Part shown: positions 9,620-19,773 of the stretch, piece after piece
How the letters are laid out: every line of letters begins with the position of its first letter
Numbering within the stretch: position 1 is the stretch's first letter
NCBI RefSeq assembly: GCF_004364165.1
Contig: NZ_SOAY01000010.1
Coordinates: forward strand, 186,001-250,000
Direction of reading: 5' to 3'
From: Maribacter spongiicola
GTDB taxonomy: Bacteria > Bacteroidota > Bacteroidia > Flavobacteriales > Flavobacteriaceae
Length of the DNA stretch: 64,000 nucleotides
Translations under genes and position numbers: made by a program
The notes under the pieces: model-generated
What the model saw: only the letters and a program-made list of their open reading frames with translations
Told to the model about the DNA's origin: nothing
Database searches by the model: none

Positions 9620-10140
9620 GATTTCAATAAGCGTTTTTTTCTTAGGTGGAGAGCAAAAAAATGTAATTCAAGAACTATTTACAAATGAGCTCATTACTTT
9701 CTTAGAAAGTAACCCTTAGAATCATATTGAGACCAATGGCACATCTATTCTTAATCTTAAAAAGCAACGCCTATTAAGTGTTAAGAAGATAAGGCAGTAC
9801 TGTATTTTGGGGAAAAACTAAATCAACTTCTTTACCAAAGTGTTTCTGTATAGTGCTTTTTTGTTTTACCTCAACTGCCGAAACATATTGTTAAATCTGC
9901 TATATATCAGTATTTAGTTAAACATTTTTTATCATAATCACTAAAAATGTTAAATTCTAAATTGTTAATCGCTTAATAATCAATAATTAAGTGTATTATT
10001 TACATTAGTTTAATCTTACAAAAGTTGAAGAAAAAACGTTATAATAGGCGCGACTTTTTTAACTTCGTAAATACCTTATGGTTTAAGCTTTTACCAACAG
10101 TATTGGTTTAAAAAAAATTATATACTTCATATTTATAAAA
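9620..10140. other. Non-coding region downstream of the SulP remnant, leader of the sensor kinase gene
   Basis: No intact gene is visible. A 26-codon frame at 9642-9719 (LGGEQKNVIQELFTNELITF...) could be further decayed coding sequence but matches no family I recognise. The right part is strongly AT-rich (9900-10140) and presumably holds the promoter of the large sensor kinase gene; no clear -33/-7 pair was identified. Confidence 0.4.
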
Positions 10141-13100
10141 ATGTCTGAACCCTATAAGCGGTCTATTTTAAAAAACCCTATTCTATACGGTCTTGCCACG
10201 TTTTTTTTTATTTTTATAATCACCCAATTCATTGCCTTTCAAAAATATGAAATTTATCAAAAAACAGAACTCCAGACAGTAAATGAAAGAGTTAATAAAC
10301 TTAAAATAGACCTACAGAACGTATTAGGCCAAAGTTATAATGTCACACAAACTTTAGCATTTATTGTTGACCAATATGGTTTACCAAATAATTTTGACAG
10401 TATTGCGCAAATTCTTTTAAATAGTAACAATAGCGTTGATGCTCTTGAATTAGTTAATGCCGAAGGTGTAATTACACACGTTTATCCTTTTAAAGGGAAT
10501 GAGGTGCTTGGTATGAATATTCTTAACGATCCTGAAAATAAGTTTGGAGCAAAGATTACTCTTGAAAAAGGAGATTACTATACAGCCGGACCCATTTATT
10601 TAAAGCAAGGTGGTTCGGGCGTTATTGGTCGCAGACCTATGTACAAGAACGGGAAATTCAATGGCTTCGTTGCAGCCGTGGTACGTCTATCAACTATTGT
10701 AAATGCGGTTCAATTAGATTCTCTTGAGCAGACAAAATTCTCTTATAAACTGGTTAAAATAAACACGGATAATTCTGAAGAAACCTTTTATACATCAAAA
10801 AATAGTTTTCAAGAAGGTGCAATTGGTGTACCACTTACCACCAGCCAAGGCGAGTGGAAGTTGTATGTCTACTCAAATAATACACATTCAAATTCTGGTG
10901 CTATTCTATTTGCCGTTCTCGGTCTAATATTATCTATAGTTTGTGGTATTTTGTCGTGGTTTCTAATGCGTCAACCAGCTAAATTAAATAAACTTGTTGA
11001 TGAAAAAACAGCGCTCTTAAATGATAGTAAAGAAAGATACCGATTATTAATTGAAGGGGCTTCTGACGGTATATTCCTCATTGATTTTCAGGGTAATATT
11101 GTAGATGCAAACCCTTATGGACTAGAAATGTTAGGCTATGATAAAGAAGAGCTATTAACAAAGAATTTAATAGATATTACTGTTCCTGAAGACACTAAAA
11201 AAAAACCACCACGCTATAAAGAGATGCGTGAAGGGCAAACTGTACGATCAGAACGAAGATTGATAAAAAAAGATGGCACTCTATTTTACGGTGAAGTAAG
11301 TGCTAGACAATTAAATGAGACAACAGTTTTAGGTATTGTAAGAGATATAAGCGAACGAAAAGAATTAGAGCTAGCCGCACAAGAAAATTTAGCAAGATTC
11401 GGTAAGGCCTATAATAACAGGTTTGTAGGTATGGTCATTAAAGATCAAAATAGATGTGTGGTAGACGCTAATTTTTACTTTCTAAACCTTATTGGGTATT
11501 CGTTAGATGAAATTAAAGGAAAAACCCTTGATGAAATTGGGCTGATTGATTTTTCGCCGGCTTTAAATACCAACCCGTGTCAAAAATCTATAATAGAATC
11601 TGAAGGTATCGATAAAACTGAGTTAGATTTTACAAATAATAAAGGTGAGAAATTACATTTAATAACTTCTGCCGAACCTTATGACTATTTAGGTAAAAAA
11701 TATAGTCTAAGTACTTTCATTGACCAAACAGAGGCGAAAAGCGCCAACTTGGCCATACTTGCAAGTGAAAAAAAATATAAACAGTTTACCGAACGAATTT
11801 CAGATGCCTTCGTTGCGTTTGATCAAAACTGGTGTTTTACCGATATCAACATAAAGGCGGCCAAACTGGTTCGTATGAACGCCGCAGAAATGTTGGGTAA
11901 AAATGTATGGGACGAATATCCAGATTTTAAGAATTCAGACGGCTATATCGCATTTAAAAAGGCGATGGTCGATCAGGTGTACACTCATTTTGAACAATAC
12001 CACCCAACAGCTGACCTTTGGATCGAAAATCACCTATACCCTTCACCTAGCGGACTTTCAGTATATTTTAGAGACATCACTTACAAAAAAAAGGCTGAAC
12101 AAGAAAAACAGCAATTAATCTCTATTATTGAGAATAGCCCAGGGTTTATTGGTCTGGCAACTTTAAAAGGTGAATCCGTTTTTATGAACGATGCCGGTAA
12201 AAAGATGATTGACCTCCCTGTTGATTTTGACGTTAAAAACAGTACCATTTTTGATTTTTTCGATGATGAATATAGAGATGTCATCGCTAATGAACATATG
12301 CCCACCATTATGGAAAAAGGCTTATGGTCGGGCGAAGTTCCTTTGAAAAATTTTAAAACTAAAAAAAAGACCCCATTAGAATTTTCTGGTTTCTTGATTA
12401 AAGACAAAAAATCTGACCAACCCATTGCAATAGGTGCTATTGGTTTTGATTTAACAGAACGTAAAAAAAATCAAAAAGAAATACTTGCATTACAAGGTAA
12501 AATGGACGCGGCCATTCGTATTGGTAAAATTGGATACTGGGATTTTGACATAGAAACAAAGACGTTCATTTGTTCGCCTTTAATGTATACCATATATGAT
12601 ATTGACCAAGACACGGTTTTGACCATACCTTATTTAGAAAGTATCATTCACCCAGAAGATTTAGAAAAGCATCGCCAAAATCTAACTGATATTATAAAAG
12701 AGAAGAACAATCATAATTTCACCTATAGAATTATTGTTAGAGATGGCTCCATTAAGTATCTGATGGTTGAGGTAGAAGTTATAAGAGACACTAATAATAA
12801 GGGACTTGTATTTAGAGGTACAGTTATAGATATTACAAAACAAAAAGAGGCCGATTTTGAAATTCTTGATTTACAATCAAAAATGAATGCTGCCATTAGA
12901 ATTGGCAATATAGGCTATTGGCATTGGGACATGGAAAACCCTATAGTAGAATGGTCTAAAGAGATGTATGCTATGCATGAAATAGCTCCAAATACTCCTA
13001 TTACACCAGAATTGGTGAGGGAAATTATATATCATGAAGACGTACTTATTTTAGATACTAAACTTGCCGAGAAAAAAGGTGAAGGTATTGCTACACCCAG

Positions 13101-14328
13101 TAATTATAGAATTCAACTCAAAGACAATTCTTTTAAATACTTTTTAGCTTTTTCTGAAATAATTTATGATGAAAATGGTGAGCCTGTAGTTTATCATGGT
13201 ACTGCAATGGATATTACCAAAAGTGTTATTTCAGAATTAGCACTTAAAGAAAGTCAAGAAAAATTTTCTAAGGCTTTCCATACCAATCTAATGGGCATGC
13301 TTATTTTAGATAAGCAAAGACGAGTAATTGACGCCAACGAAATGGTATACTCTATACTAGAGACCTCAAAGAAAAAATTACTTGGTAAGACAGTTATAGA
13401 ATCTCAAGAAATATTTATTAATGAAAACGAGAGAAGAAGACTTTGGGAAAAACTTATAGAAGAAGGCGAGATATTGAACGAAGAGTATAAGATTCAACTC
13501 AAAAGCGGACTAAAAAAGACCCTTCTGCTGTCAATTACCCCTTTTCAATTAAAAGGCGAAGTCAGTTACTTGGTCAATATTTTTGACGACTCAAAACGAA
13601 AAGAGGCAGAAAATAATTTAGAAACTCAATTTCAAGAACTTCAAAAAACAAATTCAGAACTTGACAGTTTTGTTTACAGCGCTTCTCACGAATTAAGAGC
13701 CCCTTTATCCTCTGTATTAGGGCTCATAAACCTTATTCAACATGAAGATATTGACCCAAAGTTGTTTCAACATTTAAACATGATGGAAAGATCTATAGAA
13801 AGATTAGATGATTTCATTAAAGATATTATTGAGTATTCTAGAAATAAACACCTAAAGGTAGAGTTAGAAACCATAAATTTTACTACTTTAATTGAGCATT
13901 GTCTAGAAAGCTTTTGGTACTTAGAGAATACCGATAGAATAAATATAGAAGTTCATATATCCGATAATACCAGTTTTGTGTCTGACAGTAAGAGAATTTC
14001 GGTTTTATTGAATAATTTTATCTCTAATGCAATCAAATATCATGATTTAGATAAAGAATCGCCCTCTATTTGGATCAATGTTAAGACAAACGATAATGAG
14101 GCTATTATAGTAATAAAGGACAATGGTGTTGGTATGGCAGATGACCAACTTGAAAGAATATTTGACATGTTTTATAGAGTGTCTTCTAAAGTAATGGGGT
14201 CTGGTATAGGTTTGTTTATTGTTAAAGAAGTTATAACAAAATTAAAAGGTACTATCGAAGCTAAATCAAATATTGGAGAAGGATCAACGTTTACTATAAG
14301 GATACCAAATGAATCAGGCAGATTATAA
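10141..14328 (+). CDS. Giant membrane sensor histidine kinase: CHASE + seven PAS domains
   Basis: The product has 1,395 residues. TM1 (about 13-33) and TM2 (about 253-277) flank a periplasmic CHASE-type sensor (LNSNNSVDALELVNAEGVI, GRRPMYKNG). Seven PAS-type modules follow at roughly 298-410, 420-535, 546-650, 663-780, 783-905, 910-1035 and 1041-1155. The fifth and sixth are close relatives (AAIRIGKIGYW and AAIRIGNIGYW) and suggest an internal duplication. A short coiled segment precedes the HisKA domain (SASHELRAPLSS, phospho-acceptor His1183) and a HATPase_c domain (DNGVGMADDQ, GSGIGLFIVKEV) to the end. There is no receiver domain in the protein; the next gene supplies one. Ligands and output are unknown. 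Confidence 0.94.
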   Translation: MSEPYKRSILKNPILYGLATFFFIFIITQFIAFQKYEIYQKTELQTVNERVNKLKIDLQNVLGQSYNVTQTLAFIVDQYGLPNNFDSIAQILLNSNNSVDALELVNAEGVITHVYPFKGNEVLGMNILNDPENKFGAKITLEKGDYYTAGPIYLKQGGSGVIGRRPMYKNGKFNGFVAAVVRLSTIVNAVQLDSLEQTKFSYKLVKINTDNSEETFYTSKNSFQEGAIGVPLTTSQGEWKLYVYSNNTHSNSGAILFAVLGLILSIVCGILSWFLMRQPAKLNKLVDEKTALLNDSKERYRLLIEGASDGIFLIDFQGNIVDANPYGLEMLGYDKEELLTKNLIDITVPEDTKKKPPRYKEMREGQTVRSERRLIKKDGTLFYGEVSARQLNETTVLGIVRDISERKELELAAQENLARFGKAYNNRFVGMVIKDQNRCVVDANFYFLNLIGYSLDEIKGKTLDEIGLIDFSPALNTNPCQKSIIESEGIDKTELDFTNNKGEKLHLITSAEPYDYLGKKYSLSTFIDQTEAKSANLAILASEKKYKQFTERISDAFVAFDQNWCFTDINIKAAKLVRMNAAEMLGKNVWDEYPDFKNSDGYIAFKKAMVDQVYTHFEQYHPTADLWIENHLYPSPSGLSVYFRDITYKKKAEQEKQQLISIIENSPGFIGLATLKGESVFMNDAGKKMIDLPVDFDVKNSTIFDFFDDEYRDVIANEHMPTIMEKGLWSGEVPLKNFKTKKKTPLEFSGFLIKDKKSDQPIAIGAIGFDLTERKKNQKEILALQGKMDAAIRIGKIGYWDFDIETKTFICSPLMYTIYDIDQDTVLTIPYLESIIHPEDLEKHRQNLTDIIKEKNNHNFTYRIIVRDGSIKYLMVEVEVIRDTNNKGLVFRGTVIDITKQKEADFEILDLQSKMNAAIRIGNIGYWHWDMENPIVEWSKEMYAMHEIAPNTPITPELVREIIYHEDVLILDTKLAEKKGEGIATPSNYRIQLKDNSFKYFLAFSEIIYDENGEPVVYHGTAMDITKSVISELALKESQEKFSKAFHTNLMGMLILDKQRRVIDANEMVYSILETSKKKLLGKTVIESQEIFINENERRRLWEKLIEEGEILNEEYKIQLKSGLKKTLLLSITPFQLKGEVSYLVNIFDDSKRKEAENNLETQFQELQKTNSELDSFVYSASHELRAPLSSVLGLINLIQHEDIDPKLFQHLNMMERSIERLDDFIKDIIEYSRNKHLKVELETINFTTLIEHCLESFWYLENTDRINIEVHISDNTSFVSDSKRISVLLNNFISNAIKYHDLDKESPSIWINVKTNDNEAIIVIKDNGVGMADDQLERIFDMFYRVSSKVMGSGIGLFIVKEVITKLKGTIEAKSNIGEGSTFTIRIPNESGRL

Positions 14329-14329
14329 T

Positions 14330-14728
14330 ATGGCAAAGGATATAAATATTTTATTGATAGACGATTCGGATGTGGACAATTTCATAAACAAAGCCATTAT
14401 TTCGAAAGAAGATAATATCTCTCAAATTACAACTATGACGTCTGGTCATGATGCTCTAGCACATTTAACAAGTATTGTCGATAATACCGAGGACTACCCA
14501 GATGTAATTTTTCTAGATATTAAGATGCCAAGAATGAATGGTTTTGAGTTTTTAGATGAATACATTAACCTACCAAAAGCATTGACAGACCATTGTAAAA
14601 TTTATATTCTAAGTTCGTCTATGGACTCTGTTGATTCAGAAAAAGGCAAAGAGTACTCGGTAGTTACAAAACATTTAATAAAACCATTGGCACACCACCA
14701 AATTGGACATTTACTTGCTGAAGACTAA
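14330..14728 (+). CDS. Single-domain response regulator (CheY-like)
   Basis: The product is 132 residues, receiver domain only: DDSD acidic cluster (11-14), phospho-acceptor Asp63 (FLDIKMPRMNG) and Lys118-Pro119. The ATG at 14330 gives the typical MAKDINILLIDDSD start just after the kinase stop codon. An in-frame ATG at 14309 would add seven residues and overlap the kinase gene by 20 bp; it is less likely but possible. Translational coupling makes it the cognate phosphate acceptor of the preceding CHASE/PAS kinase. With no output domain it must act by protein interaction or as a phosphorelay intermediate. Confidence 0.92.
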   Translation: MAKDINILLIDDSDVDNFINKAIISKEDNISQITTMTSGHDALAHLTSIVDNTEDYPDVIFLDIKMPRMNGFEFLDEYINLPKALTDHCKIYILSSSMDSVDSEKGKEYSVVTKHLIKPLAHHQIGHLLAED

Positions 14729-14891
14729 ACAACCGCCTACCAAATAATTTAAATACTGCCTAACCTTTACTATACCACAAAACTCGGCACAGATATTTAT
14801 AAATAGTAAAATCTTCACTTTTCTGTGGGTTAAATGATAATATATTCTTAATAATCTTAAGATATCATTCGCTTTTATTATTTTGCCCCTT

Positions 14892-15752
14892 ATGAAAATT
14901 TATCCCATTGAAACCGGTAATTTTAAATTGGACGGTGGCGCTATGTTCGGTGTTGTTCCCAAGACGATTTGGCAAAGAACAAACCCAGCAGACCAAAACA
15001 ATTTAATTGATATCGCTGCAAGAAGTCTCTTAATTGAAGATGGCGACCGATTGATATTAATTGATACCGGTATGGGTAATAAACAGTCTGATCAATTTTT
15101 TGGCTATTACTATAAATGGGGCGATTTTACGATAGATTCTTCTTTAAAAAAACATGGTTTTCATAGAGATGATATTACCGATGTATTTTTAACCCATCTT
15201 CATTTTGATCATGTTGGTGGTGCCATTCAGTGGAACAAAGATAAAACCGGGTATGAACCTGCTTTTAAAAATGCAAAATTTTGGACCAATGAAAAACATT
15301 GGAAATGGGCCACCGAACCCAACCCAAGAGAAAAAGCTTCTTTCTTAACGGAGAACTTACTACCAATGCAAGAAAGTGGTCATTTGAATTTTATTAATCA
15401 CACAGAAAATGATTTTTTAAAAAATAGTCCGCTAGGTTTTGATATTCGTTTTGTAGACGGGCATACCGAAAAGCAAATGTTACCACAATTTTCATATCAA
15501 GGTAAGACCATTACCTACATGGCAGACCTTATACCTACCGTAGGTCATATTTCATTACCATATGTAATGGGATATGATACGAGACCACTAATGACAATGG
15601 CAGAGAAAGCGTTATTCTTAAACGAAGCGGCAGATAATAAATACTATCTGTTTTTTGAACATGATGCACATAATCAATTATGTACCCTAAAACATACTGA
15701 TCGTGGTGTTCGGCTTGATCAAATTTATACCTTCAACGAACTTTTCAATTAA
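14892..15752 (+). CDS. MBL-fold metallo-hydrolase
   Basis: The product is a 286-residue metallo-beta-lactamase-fold protein. The binuclear metal motif HLHFDH is at residues 102-107 (THLHFDHVGG), preceded by LLIDTGMG. Further ligands are probably the His of DGHTEKQ, the Asp of YMADLIP and the His of FEHDAHN. There is no signal peptide, so it is cytoplasmic. Members of this broad group include lactonases, glyoxalase II-like enzymes and many of unknown substrate; the specific reaction cannot be assigned. ATG 14892 was preferred over an upstream in-frame TTG at 14883. It stands alone, 163 bp after the response regulator gene. Confidence 0.9.
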   Translation: MKIYPIETGNFKLDGGAMFGVVPKTIWQRTNPADQNNLIDIAARSLLIEDGDRLILIDTGMGNKQSDQFFGYYYKWGDFTIDSSLKKHGFHRDDITDVFLTHLHFDHVGGAIQWNKDKTGYEPAFKNAKFWTNEKHWKWATEPNPREKASFLTENLLPMQESGHLNFINHTENDFLKNSPLGFDIRFVDGHTEKQMLPQFSYQGKTITYMADLIPTVGHISLPYVMGYDTRPLMTMAEKALFLNEAADNKYYLFFEHDAHNQLCTLKHTDRGVRLDQIYTFNELFN

Positions 15753-15798
15753 TACAATCATAATTAACTATAAATAAATTATTAAAAGTTACCCTAGT

Positions 15799-17448
15799 AT
15801 GACAAATACATATTTTAAATCAATCTTCACCCTTACAATAGCTGCCATTTTAACTAGTTGTGGTAGTGCAGGCACAGCAGGCGGAAGCGGATTAATTCTT
15901 ACTCCTGTAGAAAATATAGATTCTACTCCTTTAAAAATTGCGGATCTTACTACCAGCGAGAAAAATAATTGGGGTCATTTAGACCTTGTAGCAGACACTA
16001 TACCTGGTATGAGTGTTGATAAAGCATACAGTGAAATCATAAAAAACAGAAAAGGAACCAAAACCATTGTTGCCGTTCTTGATTCTGGTATAGATTTAAA
16101 ACATGAAGATCTTGTTAATGTTCTGTGGACGAATACAAAAGAAAGAGCAGGTAATGGTATTGATGATGATGGTAATGGTTATATAGATGATATTCACGGG
16201 TATAACTTCTTAGGCGAATCTTATAATGAGCAACTAGAATATGTACGTATGCTTCGCTTAAATATTGGGGATGCTGCTACTTTATCAAAAGCTAAATCAC
16301 AATTAGATGCTAAATACAACGAGGCTTTACAAGGTAAAGAGCAATACGAGTCTATTTACCAAGCGGTAAAGAATGCTGATAACGATGTTAAAAAGTACTT
16401 GAAGAAAGAAACGTACAACAAACAAGATCTTGCTGGTATAAAAGCAACGGACGAGGCTATGCAGCGAAATGTTGCCATACTGAACCAAATGTTAAGTATT
16501 AATGAAACAATACCTGGCGTACTTGACGATTTAAACAAAGGAATTAAGTATTATTCAGAACAGCTTAACTACAATCTAAATAAAGATTTCAACGGTAGAT
16601 CTCCTGTTGGTGATGACCCTTATAATTTAGCAGATGTAAATTACGGTAATGGTAACCCAATGAACAGGGTAGATGATGAAAGTCATGGTACGCACGTTGC
16701 AGGTATTATTGCTGCTGAACGTAATAATGGTAAAGGTGTTAACGGTGTTGCCAATAACGTAGCTATAATGAGTATTAGAGCTGTACCTAATGGTGATGAG
16801 TACGACAAGGATATTGCTAGAGGTATTCGCTATGCTGTTGATAATGGTGCCCGTGTAATAAACGGTAGTTTCGGTAAGTCATTTTCACCAAAGGCCGAAT
16901 GGGTAAACGATGCTTTAAAATATGCCGCGAAGAAAAATGTTCTTTTCGTACATGCAGCTGGTAATGATGGTGCCGATTTAGATGATCCTACAAATCCAAA
17001 CTTTCCTAACGATCAAATTACAAACGGACCAGAATTTGCCGATAACGTAATTACAGTTGGTGCTTTGAATCCTAAATATGGTTCTGAAATGGTTGCTAGC
17101 TATTCTAATTATGGTAAAATAAATGTTGATATTTTTGCCCCGGGCACAGATATCTATTCTACCTACCCAAACAACGAGTACGAATATTCACCTGGTACCT
17201 CAATGGCTTCTCCTGGTGTTGCCGGTATTGCTGCTTTGGTGATTTCTCAATATCCAAACCTAACAGCTGCACAGGTCAAAAAAATCATATTACAATCTGG
17301 TTTACCAATTAAAACTAAGGTAGTATTAGGCAGCAATGGCGGTAAAAGCGGATCTTTAAACGAAGTGTCTACTTCTGGTAAAATCGCAAATGCATATAAT
17401 GCTTTGGTATTAGCAAGTAAAGTAGCTGCCGGACAGGTTAAATTATAA
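15799..17448 (+). CDS. S8 (subtilisin-like) serine peptidase, lipoprotein
   Basis: The product is 549 residues. The lipoprotein signal ends at ILTSC, so the enzyme is probably tethered to the cell envelope. The catalytic triad is Asp95 (VAVLDSGID), His296 (SHGTHVAGI) and Ser468 (GTSMASPGVAG), with the oxyanion Asn in HAAGNDG. The Asp-to-His distance is about 200 residues because of a helical insert (about 145-270, rich in Lys/Glu/Asn) between the two, far more than the ~30 of subtilisin; this may be a regulatory or substrate-binding insert. It is followed after 15 bp by the M1 peptidase gene, suggesting a two-peptidase operon for peptide scavenging or envelope protein turnover. Confidence 0.95.
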   Translation: MTNTYFKSIFTLTIAAILTSCGSAGTAGGSGLILTPVENIDSTPLKIADLTTSEKNNWGHLDLVADTIPGMSVDKAYSEIIKNRKGTKTIVAVLDSGIDLKHEDLVNVLWTNTKERAGNGIDDDGNGYIDDIHGYNFLGESYNEQLEYVRMLRLNIGDAATLSKAKSQLDAKYNEALQGKEQYESIYQAVKNADNDVKKYLKKETYNKQDLAGIKATDEAMQRNVAILNQMLSINETIPGVLDDLNKGIKYYSEQLNYNLNKDFNGRSPVGDDPYNLADVNYGNGNPMNRVDDESHGTHVAGIIAAERNNGKGVNGVANNVAIMSIRAVPNGDEYDKDIARGIRYAVDNGARVINGSFGKSFSPKAEWVNDALKYAAKKNVLFVHAAGNDGADLDDPTNPNFPNDQITNGPEFADNVITVGALNPKYGSEMVASYSNYGKINVDIFAPGTDIYSTYPNNEYEYSPGTSMASPGVAGIAALVISQYPNLTAAQVKKIILQSGLPIKTKVVLGSNGGKSGSLNEVSTSGKIANAYNALVLASKVAAGQVKL

Positions 17449-17463
17449 TTTTATACAACTCTC

Positions 17464-19317
17464 ATGATTAAATCATTTCTTACATTTTTAACGGTAGTAT
17501 TCACTGTTGCATTATTTGCCCAGAATAAAACCGATTATTGGCAACAACATGTTGATTATACCATGGCGGTAGATATGAATGTTGACAATTTTCAATATAA
17601 CGGTACACAAACTTTGGTTTACACGAACAACTCACCAGATGAGTTAAAACGTGTTTACTTCCATATGTATTTCAACGCTTTTCAACCTGGTAGTGAAATG
17701 GATATTCGCCTGCAGAACATCGCAGATCCAGATGATAGAATGACTACGCCAGACAAGAAAAGTAGAATAGCATCACTTACCGATAGCGAAATAGGTTACT
17801 TACATGCTACCTCTTTAACACAAGATGGTAGTAAGGTTACTTTTTCAGAGGAAGGCACTGTGTTGGTTGTTGATTTGGCTAAGCCGATAGCTGCTGGTGC
17901 GAAGTCTACATTTAACATGGAATTTAAAGGTCAAGTGCCTTTACAAATTAGACGTTCTGGTAGAAATAGTGAAGAAGGTGTTGCCTTATCTATGAGTCAG
18001 TGGTACCCAAAACTAGCGGAGTATGATTTTGAAGGTTGGCATGCAGATCCATATATCGCTCGCGAGTTTCAAGGGGTATGGGGAGATTTTGATGTAAAAT
18101 TGACCATTGATAAAGAATACACCGTTGGTGGAACTGGTTATTTACAAAACCCTGATGAGATTGGTCATGGTTACGAGACGCCTGGTACCAAAATTAAAAA
18201 ACAAAAGGGCAAGACCTTAACATGGCACTTTAAAGCTCCAATGGTACATGATTTCATGTGGGCCGCAGACCCAGAATATATTCACGATATTCAGCAAGTA
18301 CCTGACGGACCAGTACTTCATTTTCTTTACAAAGACGATGCTAAAATTTTAGAGAACTGGAAAAAACTTCAGCCTAAAACGATAGAGGCTATGCAGTTTT
18401 TTAGTAAAAACATTGGTAAATACCCTTATGATCAATATTCGGTTATTCAAGGTGGTGATGGTGGTATGGAATATGCCATGTCTACTCTTATTACAGGTAA
18501 CCGCAAATTTGGTAGCCTTGTTGGTGTTATGGCGCATGAAATGGCACACTCATGGTTTCAACATATATTAGCCACTAATGAAGCTAAACATGAGTGGATG
18601 GATGAAGGGTTTACTTCTTTTATTTCTAAGCTTTGTATGAGCGAAATAATGGATTACGAAAAAGAGAATCCGTTTGAGGGTACTTACAAAGGGTATAGAA
18701 ACTTAGCGCTTTCGGGTAAAGAACAACCTCAAGGTACCTATGCGGATCGTTATGCTCTTAACTTTGCTTATGGTGTTTCTGCATATAGTAAAGGCTCTAT
18801 ATTTTTATCTCAATTGGGCTATGTTATCGGTCAAGATAAATTGATGGAAACTATTCGTCAATACTACGATGAGTTCAAGTTTAAACACCCGGTGCCTAAC
18901 GATATTAAACGTGTTGCTGAAAAAGTATCTGGTTTTGAACTAGATTGGTATTTAACCGATTGGACACAAACGACTAATACTATTGACTACAGTATTAAAG
19001 AGGTTGCTGCATCAGAAAATAATACTACAGTTACCTTAGAACGTATTGGTTTAATGCCAATGCCTATAGATATTTTGGTGGTATATAATGATGATTCTAA
19101 AGAAACCTTTTATGCTCCTTTACGTATGATGCGTGGTGAAAAAGCAAACCCTTATGAGGGTATTGAAAGAACTGTTATAGAAGACTGGCCTTGGGCTTAC
19201 CCAACGTATAACTTTACTATAAACAAACCAATGTCTTCAATAAAAGCAATTGTTATTGATCCTTCGCAATTAATGGCAGATGTCAATTTAGAGAATAATG
19301 TTTGGCAAGCAGAGTAG
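17464..19317 (+). CDS. M1-family zinc metallopeptidase (aminopeptidase), exported
   Basis: The product has 617 residues with a signal peptide ending around TVALFAQ. The gluzincin zinc motif is HEMAH (His358-His362) with the third ligand Glu381 (HEWMDEGFTSF), giving the family HExxH-X18-E spacing. The preceding GGDGGMEYAMSTLI segment corresponds to the GxMEN exopeptidase motif of M1 enzymes in altered form (GMEYA), as in other Bacteroidetes M1 proteins. A C-terminal beta domain follows. It is probably periplasmic or surface-bound and cleaves N-terminal residues from peptides. It is co-oriented 15 bp after the S8 peptidase gene and ends in a strong terminator. Confidence 0.94.
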   Translation: MIKSFLTFLTVVFTVALFAQNKTDYWQQHVDYTMAVDMNVDNFQYNGTQTLVYTNNSPDELKRVYFHMYFNAFQPGSEMDIRLQNIADPDDRMTTPDKKSRIASLTDSEIGYLHATSLTQDGSKVTFSEEGTVLVVDLAKPIAAGAKSTFNMEFKGQVPLQIRRSGRNSEEGVALSMSQWYPKLAEYDFEGWHADPYIAREFQGVWGDFDVKLTIDKEYTVGGTGYLQNPDEIGHGYETPGTKIKKQKGKTLTWHFKAPMVHDFMWAADPEYIHDIQQVPDGPVLHFLYKDDAKILENWKKLQPKTIEAMQFFSKNIGKYPYDQYSVIQGGDGGMEYAMSTLITGNRKFGSLVGVMAHEMAHSWFQHILATNEAKHEWMDEGFTSFISKLCMSEIMDYEKENPFEGTYKGYRNLALSGKEQPQGTYADRYALNFAYGVSAYSKGSIFLSQLGYVIGQDKLMETIRQYYDEFKFKHPVPNDIKRVAEKVSGFELDWYLTDWTQTTNTIDYSIKEVAASENNTTVTLERIGLMPMPIDILVVYNDDSKETFYAPLRMMRGEKANPYEGIERTVIEDWPWAYPTYNFTINKPMSSIKAIVIDPSQLMADVNLENNVWQAE

Positions 19318-19346
19318 TTTCTTTTGCTAAACTTTTAGATATTTAT

Positions 19347-19374
19347 GCCCCCTCATTGGGGGCTAGTTCTTTTT
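19347..19374 (+). terminator. Rho-independent terminator after the M1 peptidase gene
   Basis: GCCCCC (19347-19352), a five-base loop, GGGGGC (19358-19363), then a T-rich tail TAGTTCTTTTT. It ends the S8-M1 unit. It also shows that an ATG at 19345, in frame with rnpA, is not the rnpA start, because that ATG lies at the base of the stem. Confidence 0.8.
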
Positions 19375-19389
19375 AATACTTCTTTTATA

Positions 19390-19773
19390 ATGGATGCCAC
19401 CTTCGGAAAAAAGGAAAAACTTAAAAGCAAAAAACTCATTACCCAGTTGTTTGAAGAGGGTAGGGGCGTTTCGGTATATCCGCTGAAATTAATTTATCTT
19501 TCCGTAGAACAAAAAGAAGTGCCTATTAAAACAGGGGTTACCGTATCTAAACGAAATTTTAAAAGTGCCGTAGATAGAAATAAGATTAAGCGGCTACTTA
19601 GAGAGTCTTATAGACTTAATAAAGCACTGGTTTTTAACAATACAGATGCAAACTTTGCGTTTCTATTTTTATACCTTGGTAAGGATATGCCCACCTTTGA
19701 GCAGTTAGATCATAAAATGAAGCTCGTTTTAAACAAGTTTAAGCTACAGATTGATGAAAAAAATAATAAGTAA
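19390..19773 (+). CDS. rnpA: Ribonuclease P protein component
   Basis: The product is 127 residues from ATG 19390 (MDATFGKKEKLKSKKLITQLF). It binds the RNase P RNA and helps mature the 5' end of tRNAs. The family signature is clear: TVSKRNFKSAVDRNKIKRLLRESYR, with the basic RNR-type helix. The in-frame ATG at 19345 is rejected because it overlaps a terminator hairpin. The gene overlaps the following S41 peptidase gene by 20 bp, so the two are translationally coupled. Unlike the common arrangement there is no rpmH beside it. Confidence 0.95.
   Translation: MDATFGKKEKLKSKKLITQLFEEGRGVSVYPLKLIYLSVEQKEVPIKTGVTVSKRNFKSAVDRNKIKRLLRESYRLNKALVFNNTDANFAFLFLYLGKDMPTFEQLDHKMKLVLNKFKLQIDEKNNK

Noticed and set aside
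14883..14891. TTG start for the MBL-fold hydrolase, adding MPL
   Set aside because: An ATG at 14892 gives the natural MKIYPIETGNF start; the extension has no support.
19345..19389. Upstream ATG for rnpA
   Set aside because: It lies at the base of the GCCCCC/GGGGGC terminator of the preceding gene.
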